Below are positions 37,201 through 44,607 of a DNA stretch of 64,000 nucleotides, piece after piece (within the stretch, counting starts at the first letter, position 1; each line of letters opens with the position of its first letter). The notes under the pieces were generated by a model that worked only from the letters and a program-made list of their open reading frames with translations, was not told where the DNA came from and searched no databases. The translations under genes and the position numbers were made by a program. Source of the DNA: Bacillota bacterium. GTDB lineage: Bacteria > Bacillota > Clostridia > Lachnospirales > Lachnospiraceae. The stretch covers positions 1 to 64,000 of the forward strand of contig JAEYOY010000075.1 in assembly GCA_023411215.1 (NCBI GenBank), given 5' to 3'.

Positions 37201-38123
37201 ACAATCAGTATGGAGTGGATAGCGGCAGAAATACGAAATATACCTTCCCTCTAGTGAATGGAAGTCATCCATATTACAAAAATATGGGTATCTTAAAAAC
37301 GGGGTACCTAGTCCGATTTCTACTGGATACCACCGGCAGTATGTTCTCAGATAGCTGTAAGATATCAATTAAGCCGAAATTTTATTATGTGGATAAAGAC
37401 GGGAAGAATAGAATACCAGTGGATCTATATTATACGGAATTCATTAATAATAAGACGAAACACCTTGCTAAAGTTGGTAGTCCCTTGGATCAGATTAATC
37501 TGAAGACGGTTAGAACAGGAGATATCTATATGGGCATACCGGCAGCAGAATTGAAGCAGACAGCAAAGCTTAGGGGCATGACGTTTGGACAATTTACGGC
37601 AAAGAGTTCTCCTATGTTCAATTTCTCGGAGATTCGCTTAAATTGGGCATTCCGTACTTATATCAATAATGAGTATACGAATATTGTAAAAGGCTATGAT
37701 TCTTTCGATGATTTAAAAGCTACCGGAATCAAGGAAGCTGACCTGCTTGAGAGAATGCAACGCTGGTACGGCCAGTATTACATCCCGAATAAGGTCCACG
37801 TAGTTGAAAAGGATTTTGATGTCATGGATTATGCGGATAAATACGGTGTAGACTACAGTGAGAGCTTTTGGAAAAAGGATGGATATATCATTGTCAATTT
37901 CTCAATTGAAACCATCGGAGAGGATGGTAGCCATAGGCTAAGCTATATTAATGCTGCCAATTATCGTGATAATGGTAATTGCAGTATGTGGCTTCAGGAA
38001 GGACCGGTGCAAACAAAGAAGAACTCAGACGGTGCAGATTTCCAATTCTATGCGGGAGACTTTGTAGTCTACTATAGCTCAAAATCAGTAAGTGAAGATT
38101 ATATATCAGGAGCGATATATTAG
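34293..38123 (+). CDS. Large secreted surface protein, 1276 residues, unknown (possibly DUF5704)
   Basis: Exported protein. Residues 12-40 form a signal peptide (MISSLGILVLLLLQ to AVAAT). A domain of about 400 residues is followed by a Pro-rich linker near 428-450 (APSPIPTPTPKPDVF) and then some 820 residues of beta-rich, Tyr/Asn-rich sequence with few cysteines. A repeat-like unit VKVVAETAEGTHLKDLQ lies near 323, and a related copy is found as a gene fragment at 41861. Start: GTG 34293 overlaps the previous stop by one base; ATG 34299 is further from the ribosome site. It resembles large DUF5704-type clostridial surface proteins, but I hold that only loosely. Probably a cell-surface or filament-associated product. 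Confidence 0.7.
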   Translation: MTMRTERIIRRMISSLGILVLLLLQCTNSLPTKQAVAATEYRIDAIPKEYQKTVTINERYIIQNGSHNPAKDGVIRYRTIGYRMTKQEYNTAIDFTKGSNANIQPEDLPFKKRDLDIDAEGYKNIEYTFKTSDFIKTAAKLGITGEYVRSNGGAKVYVHNVFEAYLNDATLHTPLWGKQEFLRAEAWSSETRNIIDSYYNYTFLLKPEATYKIEVVAVDPNLKSLSGAKNRLNETITNPLKSKYVIYGEDFEYTLEPENKKLVLNDQKYTYKHYMYRFKNEEGVEQERKYFTSSIPAFEAPNAKANSTLTVYMIFEPDQRDPYKVKVVAETAEGTHLKDLQSERDTYGGAAFNYTVPTASRVIKNIYNYQKKWKLTYTNKSGNKVTTDIENKEDIKDYIMPDAKKDSTAVFHMIYGTTAAPSPIPTPTPKPDVFIPPNITPPPSDSHQMEFTTQVNTGVILADNRGAEKFTAVQGVPTTESLYGRVTAKDYLVGFSFVKKTGVRSYPITVSKNYNLSWMTATPISAGGPKPVSETVTVRQTITVTRAYAYWEIQNFECYKIGSAILRNYALPNEAITINPNYSYYHPPQISVRHSSDEAYHILPPNEYLNGITLPTQNITSSGSSMPAFGGEDFTSAAWNMTGSISVKSDYLAFNGTTVMSDSVAQTIAPDINRNGVPQCDTFISDNVLYKPNNIIKDTKVNGTNASSGTITYTAIATVNPTRPANPQYSIDGINKVVIHTPVVCNPSITDDNDKHSQLINPTEGCNQLVLDPDPTLSDFVVSISNTGHHSYKQGYYSRDFSRSLRDPNISYISEDDGVLMNQVKFPFDVYMDKGVANDRTDDKFIKSHTWLTIGRTAPRFYLPMTVNEGVYTVQFRTVAVNGLPFINQVEEFANKNLINYVATNTINVEVSGRIYGLTIYDLTDYPIWEEVFRVKNSMDFKKDFSKYIPGTGSIVYSKNRSYTYTLGTNNQYGVDSGRNTKYTFPLVNGSHPYYKNMGILKTGYLVRFLLDTTGSMFSDSCKISIKPKFYYVDKDGKNRIPVDLYYTEFINNKTKHLAKVGSPLDQINLKTVRTGDIYMGIPAAELKQTAKLRGMTFGQFTAKSSPMFNFSEIRLNWAFRTYINNEYTNIVKGYDSFDDLKATGIKEADLLERMQRWYGQYYIPNKVHVVEKDFDVMDYADKYGVDYSESFWKKDGYIIVNFSIETIGEDGSHRLSYINAANYRDNGNCSMWLQEGPVQTKKNSDGADFQFYAGDFVVYYSSKSVSEDYISGAIY

Positions 38124-38252
38124 TAAATCAGAATATTCATAAGAATAACTAAATCATTTGTAGGCTAATACAATCTTTTCTAAATGCTTTAACGATATAA
38201 AGTGAACTAAATTAAGATTTAGCTGATTAAATTCAGCAGAAAGAAGGTATAT

Positions 38253-38396
38253 ATGAACGCAAATGAATTTGCAACAATAGTAACTGAAATGATTAAATCA
38301 GAAAAGGAAATTTTTCGAGAGTTTATTGAAAATGAAGATTGGAATGGTCTCGAAGATGAAATATGTGAGTATGCTTCACAAAGATATTTTAACTGA
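38253..38396 (+). CDS. Small 47-residue acidic protein
   Basis: ATG 38253 is preceded by AGAAAGAAGG at good distance and opens a frame of 47 codons: MNANEFATIVTEMIKSEK at the start and EICEYASQRYFN at the end. The product is acidic and predicted helical. It lies 130 bases after the big surface gene on the same strand. No family recognised. Codon use looks coding, but its size keeps confidence moderate. Confidence 0.5.
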   Translation: MNANEFATIVTEMIKSEKEIFREFIENEDWNGLEDEICEYASQRYFN

Positions 38397-38434
38397 ATTA
38401 ATCAATACGTCCGGTAAGCCCGGTATTAATATAG

Positions 38435-38468
38435 ATGTGGGAGCGACTGGCTTCGCCGGCTCCTGCAT
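38435..38468. terminator. Hairpin downstream of the surface-protein genes
   Basis: GGGAGC and GGC pair with GCC and GGCTCC around a TTCG-type loop (38438-38463). There is no T-run directly after it, so the function is uncertain. It lies between the last plus-strand pilus-region gene and the convergent membrane-protein gene. Confidence 0.4.
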
Positions 38469-38519
38469 CATCTTAAGATTTAGTTTACTGATAAGAGAGA
38501 GTTAATATACAGTGGTAAA

Positions 38520-39125
38520 CTAATCATATTCTAAGTCAAATATAAAAAAAACAATCTTATCCAAGCATATGGATAGTACATCATTTATAGTCATAGTGAT
38601 TATTAAGGTTAATAAGAAATTATCAGAGCAAATTTTTAAGATTAACTCTATAAGATACTGTTCATACACTAATGTGCAAAAAGAATAACCTAAATAAATG
38701 CCTATTATTAACATTTTATCAGATATTTTATAGCTATCACTAACGTATTCATATAATGTCATGGAGGTTAGAAAGAGTACATTAATAATAACAGAGAAAA
38801 ATATAATTATATAGTCTTCACTGTTAATTAATTCTTGTTTAGTGTTTATAAATTCAAGTATGTACATAATTTGATTATAAAAGATATTAAATAGTTGATT
38901 AGGCGATACAACATGATATAAAACAATTGCAGTTATTAGCAATACAAGAAAAATTATAGTTAAAATGATAATCATTTTTTTGTGCTTCTTTATATTGTTC
39001 TCATAAACAGATAAAATAGGAAAAAGGCATGAGATGTAAAAAATAATAATAGCAACCATTATACTAACAAAAGTTTCTGTATTTATCATATTATACCTTG
39101 TATGATGTTTATAGAAGCTAAACAT
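38520..39125 (-). CDS. Multi-pass membrane protein, unknown, AT-rich
   Basis: Protein of 201 residues with five or six hydrophobic helices (for example FVSIMVAIIIFYISCLF and IIILTIIFLVLLITAIVLY). No motif recognised. Codon use is very AT-rich compared with the pilus genes. Start: the ATG at 39125 has AAAGGAAATGTG ahead of it; the frame extends back to 39164 but would then cover the ribosome site. The gene lies next to an IS110-type element whose insertion may have changed its promoter. Confidence 0.6.
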   Translation of the reverse strand: MFSFYKHHTRYNMINTETFVSIMVAIIIFYISCLFPILSVYENNIKKHKKMIIILTIIFLVLLITAIVLYHVVSPNQLFNIFYNQIMYILEFINTKQELINSEDYIIIFFSVIINVLFLTSMTLYEYVSDSYKISDKMLIIGIYLGYSFCTLVYEQYLIELILKICSDNFLLTLIITMTINDVLSICLDKIVFFIFDLEYD

Positions 39126-39331
39126 CACATTTCCTTTCTTTTTAATATCGTGGTTATAATACATTCAGATACTGTGTACTTTTGATTTATTTCCTGTAGC
39201 TTTGACTACTCAACAGGAGTGTATTGCCGCTAACTTTATCTGAATTGTTTTTTTGCTGGATGTGCCGGAGTGTTTCTCCTGAGTACTTATTTCAATCAAG
39301 TCTACGATGATAATCTTTCGTGGATATCACG

Positions 39332-40539
39332 GTATCAGATTTAGGAAGGGAGGTTTCCTCATGATTTATGTTGGCATTGATAGTGCCAAACTAAACCATT
39401 TTGCCTCAGCCATATCTTCTGATGGCGAAATACTCATTCAGCCGTTCAAATTTACGAATGACGGTGATGGCTTCCAATTGCTGGTCTCTAAGCTCGAATC
39501 ATTCGATAAGAACAGCATCATCATCGGTCTTGAAACAACGGCTCACTATGGCGACAACCTTGTTCGATATCTTGTTGCCTGCAGCTATCATGTATGTGTT
39601 ATCAACCCGATTCAAACGTCTACTATGCGAAAAAACAGCATTCGCAAAACCAAGACGGATAAGGTTGATACATACATTATCGCTAAAACTCTTATGATGC
39701 AGTCCTCACGCAGATTCTACTCTTTTGAAGATTTGGACCTAATGGACTTGAAATCGCTTGGTCGGTTCCGTCAAAAAACCATGAAGCAGCGAACTCGATT
39801 AAAGATTCAGCTGACTTCTTACGTTGATCAGGTTTTTCCGGAACTACAATACTTTTTCAAATCAGGTCTGCATCAAAACTCTGTCTATGCCCTCCTAAAG
39901 GAGGCTCCGACACCGGAGGCCATAGCTTCCATGCACATGACTCATCTATCGCATCTTCTTGAAATAGCCTCGCACGGCCATTTTAAGAAAGAAACTGCGA
40001 AGGCATTAAGAGCTCTTGCACAGAAGTCTGTCGGCGCTAACGACAGTGCTTTATCTATTCAGATAACTCACTCCATTGCCCAGATTGAGTTATTGGATAG
40101 CCAATTAGATCAAATCGAGGCCGAGATGACCGAGATCATGAAGTACAATAATTCGGTTATTATGACCATTCCAGGCATTGGTTACATCAACGGAGGAATG
40201 ATTCTCGGAGAAATCGGTGATATACACCGTTTCAGTACCCCGGGTAAGCTACTTGCATTTGCTGGATTAGACCCTTCTGTTTATCAGTCAGGTAATTTCA
40301 GCGCTAAACATACCAAAATGTCCAAGCGGGGATCCAAAGTTCTTCGATTTGCATTGATGAATGCTGCTCACAATGTTGCGAAAAACAATTCCACTTTCAA
40401 GGCTTATTACGATGCCAAGATGGAGGAAGGTCGAACTCACTACAATGCTCTCGGGCATTGTGCCGGCAAGCTTGTCAGAGTCATCCACAAGATGCTCACT
40501 GACGAAGTCAAATTTAATCTCGACTGAGAAATCTGATAC
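39332..40539 (+). mobile_element. IS110-family insertion sequence (core; outer ends not defined)
   Basis: A DEDD-type transposase gene is flanked by an 11-bp perfect inverted repeat, GTATCAGATTT (39332-39342) and AAATCTGATAC (40529-40539). Sub-terminal repeats of this size are known for the IS1111 branch of IS110. IS110 elements lack terminal repeats and usually make no target duplication, so the true ends, somewhere in 39165-39331 and 40540-40700, cannot be fixed here. The flanks are non-coding and hairpin-rich, as expected if one encodes the guide (bridge) RNA of such elements. Confidence 0.75.
39361..40527 (+). CDS. IS110-family DEDD transposase
   Basis: Transposase of 388 residues. The N-terminal RuvC-like domain shows GIDSAK (first Asp), GLETTAHYG (Glu) and KTKTDKVDTYIIAKTL (two Asp), the DEDD set. 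The C-terminal Transposase_20 region has IPGIGYINGGMILGEIGDI near 275 and HTKMSKRGSKVLRFALMNAA near 325 with the conserved serine. It appears full length and uninterrupted, so it may be active. Start: GGGAGGTTTCCTC before ATG 39361; an earlier in-frame ATG at 39307 lacks a ribosome site and lies in the presumed left-end RNA region. Confidence 0.95.
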   Translation: MIYVGIDSAKLNHFASAISSDGEILIQPFKFTNDGDGFQLLVSKLESFDKNSIIIGLETTAHYGDNLVRYLVACSYHVCVINPIQTSTMRKNSIRKTKTDKVDTYIIAKTLMMQSSRRFYSFEDLDLMDLKSLGRFRQKTMKQRTRLKIQLTSYVDQVFPELQYFFKSGLHQNSVYALLKEAPTPEAIASMHMTHLSHLLEIASHGHFKKETAKALRALAQKSVGANDSALSIQITHSIAQIELLDSQLDQIEAEMTEIMKYNNSVIMTIPGIGYINGGMILGEIGDIHRFSTPGKLLAFAGLDPSVYQSGNFSAKHTKMSKRGSKVLRFALMNAAHNVAKNNSTFKAYYDAKMEEGRTHYNALGHCAGKLVRVIHKMLTDEVKFNLD

Positions 40540-40736
40540 ATAATCGATAGATTTTGAAAATGCGCCCATACGGGAGCCTTCTTAAGGTTACCCTTTTTTA
40601 CCATTGATAAAAAAAGAAATTTCCTGCTATTTTATACTTGATTTTTCATAGCTGGTCTCCTGGCTCTTATTATAAAACAATACACCACAAATTTCCATAT
40701 ATTTATTAAAACTAAGATCTAGTAAAGGAGAGTCAC

Positions 40737-41015
40737 ATGGAAGATTGGTATCAAAGTGACATTGTAATCAATGCAAAAAAAGAACTAAAAAGTGTATCAA
40801 ATAGTCTGGCGGTACAAAGCCTTGGTGGAAGCAATGAAAAGCTTTATAGCATATCAACCTCGATTCCCATAAAGGGAAATACTGAAATTATTAATAAGTT
40901 GATAGAATTAGGTTGGGAGAAGACACGCAGATTTAAGGTTCAAACAAACGGAAGTCCGAGAGGTCAGTATGAAGGATATGAAATGCACCAAGGATTTTCG
41001 AAATATTTTAGATAA
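40737..41015 (+). CDS. Hypothetical 92-residue protein
   Basis: Small soluble protein with no recognised motif: MEDWYQSDIVINAKKEL at the start, Gly/Arg-rich end (NGSPRGQYEGYEMHQGFSKYF). AAAGGAGAGTCAC precedes the ATG, a strong start. It is not secreted by prediction. It lies between the insertion element and a broken gene, in a stretch that has clearly been rearranged. Confidence 0.6.
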   Translation: MEDWYQSDIVINAKKELKSVSNSLAVQSLGGSNEKLYSISTSIPIKGNTEIINKLIELGWEKTRRFKVQTNGSPRGQYEGYEMHQGFSKYFR

Positions 41016-41178
41016 CTGAAATTTTATTTCAATTAGATTACAATACCGTTGTCAGTTTTGAACTTGTGTCTTTTTTGTTATTACCGACAAAATGCCTTCT
41101 ATTGTAGTGTTTATAGGGGGTAGAGCATGGAATATAACTATGTCGTTAATTTTTAACTTATATGAGGAGGATCGTAGT

Positions 41179-41792
41179 ATGCTTACCGAAGTGCAGAAAA
41201 AAATCCGATCAGAGATGAAGGCTGTTAAAAGAGAAAACCCAGAATATTTTAAAAATCTAGAAAAATATCAGAGAGGAACCAGCTCCATAAAGAGCAAAGC
41301 ATTTTATGGAGTTGGTTTGACTGGATTTATAATATTTAGTGTCCGCCTTTTCCTGTTTTTTTTATTTCGCCGGATATCGGTATCTCAAATGAATTAGGAT
41401 ATCCAATCGGGAGCAAGCATGAAGCAGGGATTATAAAGAAACAGGTAATCGAAGAAATCAACAGTATACTAGAAATATATAATGACTATGCCGCTCATTC
41501 ATTTGAACTACCACCGGATGATTATTACAATACATTAATTGATAAAAAAGTGGTATATGCTATGCAGTTAAAAGAAGACGCATTGAATAACTTTCAGCTG
41601 CTTACAGAGTATAAAATGGTAGATGATCCCGTTATAAAGAATAAGATATCTAATGAGATAGAAAACTTTAGCTTAAAAATTCAAAATGTTATTAGCGAGA
41701 TATGTAGTGAATATTCAATACAGGTAAAATTCACACAGGACGTTAATGATCAAACAATAAATATCAGCTATACTTACTCATCATCTCCATGA
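41179..41792 (+). pseudogene. Frameshifted gene: membrane-anchored protein split at a T8 run
   Basis: The frame from ATG 41179 (GAGGAGG eight bases ahead) encodes MLTEVQKKIRSEMKAVK, a charged segment, then a helix VGLTGFIIFSVRLFLFF, and stops at 41397. The next frame carries on without a gap from the run of eight T residues at 41356-41363: ISPDIGISNELGYPIGSKHE, to the stop at 41790-41792. One more T would give a single protein of about 204 residues. So this is a one-base deletion, a sequencing error in a homopolymer, or a slippage site. Family unknown. The plan (short cytosolic part, one helix, outside domain) recalls pilus accessory proteins. Confidence 0.7.
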
Positions 41793-41860
41793 AGTTACAT
41801 AAAAAACAATATTAGTTCTTGCTATAAAGCTGAACGCAAAAAGGATAACATAAAGAAAAT

Positions 41861-42007
41861 ATGCCTAAGGAATTCCCCCTTTCAATCGAAATGCTGTTCA
41901 AAACGGAATCGGGAGATCAACATAAGGTAAAGGTAGTGGCTGAGACGGAAGAAGATATCCATCTTAAGTACATGCAGATTGAGAGAGAAAGCGAAATAAA
42001 TTGTTAA
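41861..42007 (+). pseudogene. Decayed fragment of the 1276-residue surface protein gene
   Basis: A 48-codon frame contains HKVKVVAETEEDIHLKYMQ and ERES, which aligns without gaps to YKVKVVAETAEGTHLKDLQ and ERDT of the product of 34293 (near its residue 323), preceded by MLFKTESGDQ against MIFEPDQRD. The surroundings no longer match. It is a remnant of a second copy, left after deletion or recombination, 3.7 kb past the intact gene and beyond the IS110 element. Confidence 0.7.
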
Positions 42008-42590
42008 AATTCAGCTGTAATCGGTTACTTAGATAGTTTTTTGCAGCTTATTTTATATCAAGAGAAAAATCGAAATAGATTAGCAAATTCATACGGTGTT
42101 GAGTGGTAAATAGTACCCAATACAATTATCGACAAATTAATTTAGGCATAGTGCATTATGCCCAAGGACAAAATTGGATATTTTACATAAATTTGAAAAA
42201 ATTAGTTGACTTTTACAATAATTTGATATTTAATGGAAATATAAGGGGCGTTGCTCATAAGAAATAGTACTTATTAAGCAATATAATAATGGGATGTAGA
42301 CAATTCTTAATATCTTGAAATTCTGGCAATTCTTACTCTTTTCATCTTATTATCTGCTTCAACATTCACATTTCTGTCTCCACCTTAATTATTATTATGG
42401 CATCCAAATGCTACCCGTGATAAGACGACGAAGCTAAATCATAAATATTAGCTTCGTCGTCTTATTGTGATTGGAGCGGTGAGAGGGCGATTAATTAAGT
42501 GGCCAATTTAGATATGTATGAATTCTTAACAGTTTATGTATCAAACTAGATGAACCGGTAAGCCAGTTCACTTGTCATGATTATAAAAAA
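42008..42590. other. Gene-free spacer with a perfect 17-bp hairpin
   Basis: No open frame of note. At 42421-42464 TAAGACGACGAAGCTAA pairs perfectly with TTAGCTTCGTCGTCTTA around a 10-base loop. It has only short T-rich flanks, so it could be a terminator, a small-RNA element or a trace of a mobile element. At 42251-42281 a weaker stem TTGCT.ATAAG / CTTAT..AGCAA is seen. Confidence 0.5.
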
Positions 42591-42625
42591 GACAAAGCTG
42601 ATTGAGGAAATCAATCAGCTTTGTC
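42584..42625 (-). terminator. Terminator of the glutathione peroxidase genes
   Basis: GACAAAGCTGATTG / CAATCAGCTTTGTC is a perfect 14-bp stem with a 7-base loop. On the minus strand it is followed by TTTTTTATAA. It lies 40 bases past the downstream gpx stop. Confidence 0.92.
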
Positions 42626-42665
42626 TATATATTATAAATGTAAGGGGAAGTAATTTTGTTTACGA

Positions 42666-43211
42666 TTAAAGGAGTTCTTTGATCCTGTTTTCAACTATGA
42701 ACATATCTGCAGTAGGTTCGAAGCGTTCTACAACATTACCCTTGCGATCGATTAAGAACTTAGTAAAGTTCCATTTGATACTGGGTTTACTTGCATAGTC
42801 GGGATCATCTGCTTCCAGCTTAGGAATTAATCGAGGTGCGATAGGGTGAGACTCATCAAAGCCTGCAAAGCCTTTTTGGCTGGTTAAGTACTTATATAAT
42901 GGATGAGCATTCTCTCCATTTACCTCGATCTTAGAGAAGTTAGGAAAGGAGATACCATAATTGGACTCACAGAAGGTATAGATCTCGTCATCGGTGCCGG
43001 GAGCCTGATTGCCGAACTGGTTACAGGGGAAATCAAGAACAACAAATCCTTCACCGGAATACTTCTCGTACAGATCCTGTAGGTTATCATACTGGGGAGT
43101 GAAGCCACACTGAGTAGCTGTATTCACGATTAACAGAACCTTTCCTTCGTATTCGGATAATGCAACTTCATCACCTTGTTTATTTACTGCTTTAAAATCA
43201 TATATACTCAT
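42666..43211 (-). CDS. Glutathione peroxidase-like thiol peroxidase
   Basis: Cytoplasmic peroxidase of 181 residues, thioredoxin fold. The peroxidatic Cys35 lies in VNTATQCGFTPQY. FPCNQFGNQAPG near 63 has the second conserved Cys, and WNFTKFLID near 150 supplies the Trp/Asn of the tetrad. Bacterial members with Cys in place of selenocysteine mostly use thioredoxin and reduce H2O2 or lipid hydroperoxides. It is the longer of two tandem paralogues: about 20 extra residues near 112-135 (GFAGFDESHPIAPRLIP). The ATG is preceded by GAAAGGAATGAGTAT. It is probably co-transcribed from the promoter upstream of its neighbour; the hairpin at 42591 ends the unit. Confidence 0.95.
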   Translation of the reverse strand: MSIYDFKAVNKQGDEVALSEYEGKVLLIVNTATQCGFTPQYDNLQDLYEKYSGEGFVVLDFPCNQFGNQAPGTDDEIYTFCESNYGISFPNFSKIEVNGENAHPLYKYLTSQKGFAGFDESHPIAPRLIPKLEADDPDYASKPSIKWNFTKFLIDRKGNVVERFEPTADMFIVENRIKELL

Positions 43212-43316
43212 ATACTCATTCCTTTCTCATCTCTATTACTTGATTGGGTTTATTTTATTGGTTACAGGGACAACAATATTAGAATGCTGCTATTATTTTA
43301 GTCTTATTCAAATTAT

Positions 43317-43799
43317 TTATTTTGTATTCAACAATTTCTCAATATCCTTCTCGATGCTTTCCGGAGTGTCGGTTGGAGCGTAGCGCTTCACAACCTTGCC
43401 GTCACGGTCAACTAAGAACTTGGTAAAGTTCCATTTGATGCTGTTGCCTAAGGTGCCGCCTTTTTCTTTCTTCAAGTATTTAAATAAAGGTTCTGCTTCT
43501 TTACCGTTCACCTTAACCTTAGCAAACAGCTGGAAGGTTGTTCCATATCTGGACATGCAGAAGGTATGAATCTCATCCTCTGATCCCGGTGCTTGATTGC
43601 CAAATTGATTGCAAGGGAAATCCAGTATTTCAAAGCCCTTGCCGGACAACTTCTCATATAACAACTGCAGACCTTGATATTGAGGAGTAAAACCGCAGCC
43701 GGTAGCTGTATTGACTATGAGAAGTACCTTTCCCTTATAGCTACTCATCAAGACATCATTTCTTTTCGAATCCTTAACAGTATAATCGTATATACTCAT
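43317..43799 (-). CDS. Glutathione peroxidase-like thiol peroxidase (second copy)
   Basis: Peroxidase of 160 residues, about half identical to its downstream neighbour. Cys35 in VNTATGCGFTPQY, then FPCNQFGNQAPGSEDEI near 63 and IKWNFTKFLVDRDGKVV near 125. The insertion of the longer copy is absent, so this is the standard length. Start: ATG 43799; an in-frame GTG at 43808 would add three residues. It is directly downstream of a strong promoter whose -10 box is covered by an OhrR-like palindrome, so it is probably induced by organic peroxides together with the copy at 42666. Confidence 0.95.
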   Translation of the reverse strand: MSIYDYTVKDSKRNDVLMSSYKGKVLLIVNTATGCGFTPQYQGLQLLYEKLSGKGFEILDFPCNQFGNQAPGSEDEIHTFCMSRYGTTFQLFAKVKVNGKEAEPLFKYLKKEKGGTLGNSIKWNFTKFLVDRDGKVVKRYAPTDTPESIEKDIEKLLNTK

Positions 43800-43829
43800 A
43801 TGGCTCACTCTTTCGGCTGATATATTATT

Positions 43830-43867
43830 TACAATTAGATTGTATACTATTTAAAATAATTTGTCAA
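43830..43867 (-). promoter_or_regulatory. Promoter of the peroxidase genes with OhrR-like operator
   Basis: On the minus strand TTGACA (43862-43867), 17 bases, TACAAT (43839-43844). The -10 box is the left arm of the perfect palindrome TACAAT-CTA-ATTGTA (43830-43844). This is very close to the operator TACAATTnAATTGTA known for the MarR-family peroxide sensor OhrR. A PerR box (TTATAATnATTATAA) is a weaker match. No ohrR gene is in the window. Confidence 0.75.
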
Positions 43868-43987
43868 CACATGATAATATTTTTTTGTATCTCTTGGAAC
43901 TAATTGAAATCATAAGAAAGATAATATATTATGTAATAGTAATAACAAGAATTGGTAATTCAATGTTTATAATTAAATTAGTAATTG

Positions 43988-44013
43988 CAACCTCTGGTTG
44001 ACAAAGTTCAACC
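43988..44013 (+). promoter_or_regulatory. Operator-like overlapping palindromes with TTGACA, upstream of the XRE gene
   Basis: CAACC-TCT-GGTTG (43988-44000) overlaps GGTTGA-CAAAGT-TCAACC (43996-44013), giving three alternating arms. TTGACA at 43998-44003 lies inside. This fits an autoregulated XRE promoter; the -10 box is not clear (TAGATA or TATAAA, with long spacing). Confidence 0.5.
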
Positions 44014-44070
44014 GTAGTTTGGTAGATATAAATCGTAACAACCTTTATGATTTGATTTGGAGGTGAGATT

Positions 44071-44532
44071 ATGTCATTAGGACTTAAAATCCAAAAGCTT
44101 AGAAAATCGAAGAATTTATCACAAGAAGCATTTGCCGATGTGATGAAGGTGAGTAGACAGTCTGTATCGAAATGGGAACTGGACCAGACTTATCCTGAGA
44201 TTAATAAACTAATAGAGATAGCTGACTTTTTTCAGATTACATTGGATGAGTTAATTCGGGATAATCAGAGCGATACTGCAAAGGATTTAAGCTTGAAAGA
44301 AGAGAATTATAACGGACTTAATGATGCTCCTAAGGATCAGGAGAAGTCTTTGCTGCAACGTATTCGCTCGATGCCAAGGAGAATGAAGGTTGCCATGTTA
44401 ATTGTAGTTGCCGTATTTATTTTATACGTAAGCTATCGGATTGGAGATTATAGTGCATTTATTGCGTATTTGAGTAGTGCATTAGCGGTATCAATTATTC
44501 GAAGATTAAAGGGTGAGTATGTTGAAAGGTGA
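44071..44532 (+). CDS. XRE-family regulator with C-terminal membrane helices
   Basis: Protein of 153 residues. The helix-turn-helix domain covers 7-61 (LRKSKNLSQEAFADVMKVSRQSVSKWE), typical of Cro/C1-type regulators. After a linker come one or two hydrophobic helices at about 108-147 (VAMLIVVAVFILYVSYRIG). A membrane-tied XRE protein may sense the cell envelope. TGGAGGTGAGATT precedes the ATG. Overlapping palindromes at its promoter suggest self-control. It is followed by a bidirectional terminator shared with the convergent CNNM gene. Confidence 0.85.
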   Translation: MSLGLKIQKLRKSKNLSQEAFADVMKVSRQSVSKWELDQTYPEINKLIEIADFFQITLDELIRDNQSDTAKDLSLKEENYNGLNDAPKDQEKSLLQRIRSMPRRMKVAMLIVVAVFILYVSYRIGDYSAFIAYLSSALAVSIIRRLKGEYVER

Positions 44533-44557
44533 AAGCATTAGTTGTTAGGAGCAATAT

Positions 44558-44596
44558 AAAAGGAACGTCCGATATAATCATACGACGTTCCTTTTT
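44558..44596. terminator. Bidirectional terminator
   Basis: AAAAGGAACGTC / GACGTTCCTTTTT, 12-bp stem with 14-base loop, T-rich on the right and A-rich on the left. It serves the XRE gene (plus) and the CNNM gene (minus). Confidence 0.9.
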
Positions 44597-44607
44597 GACT
44601 GTATTAT

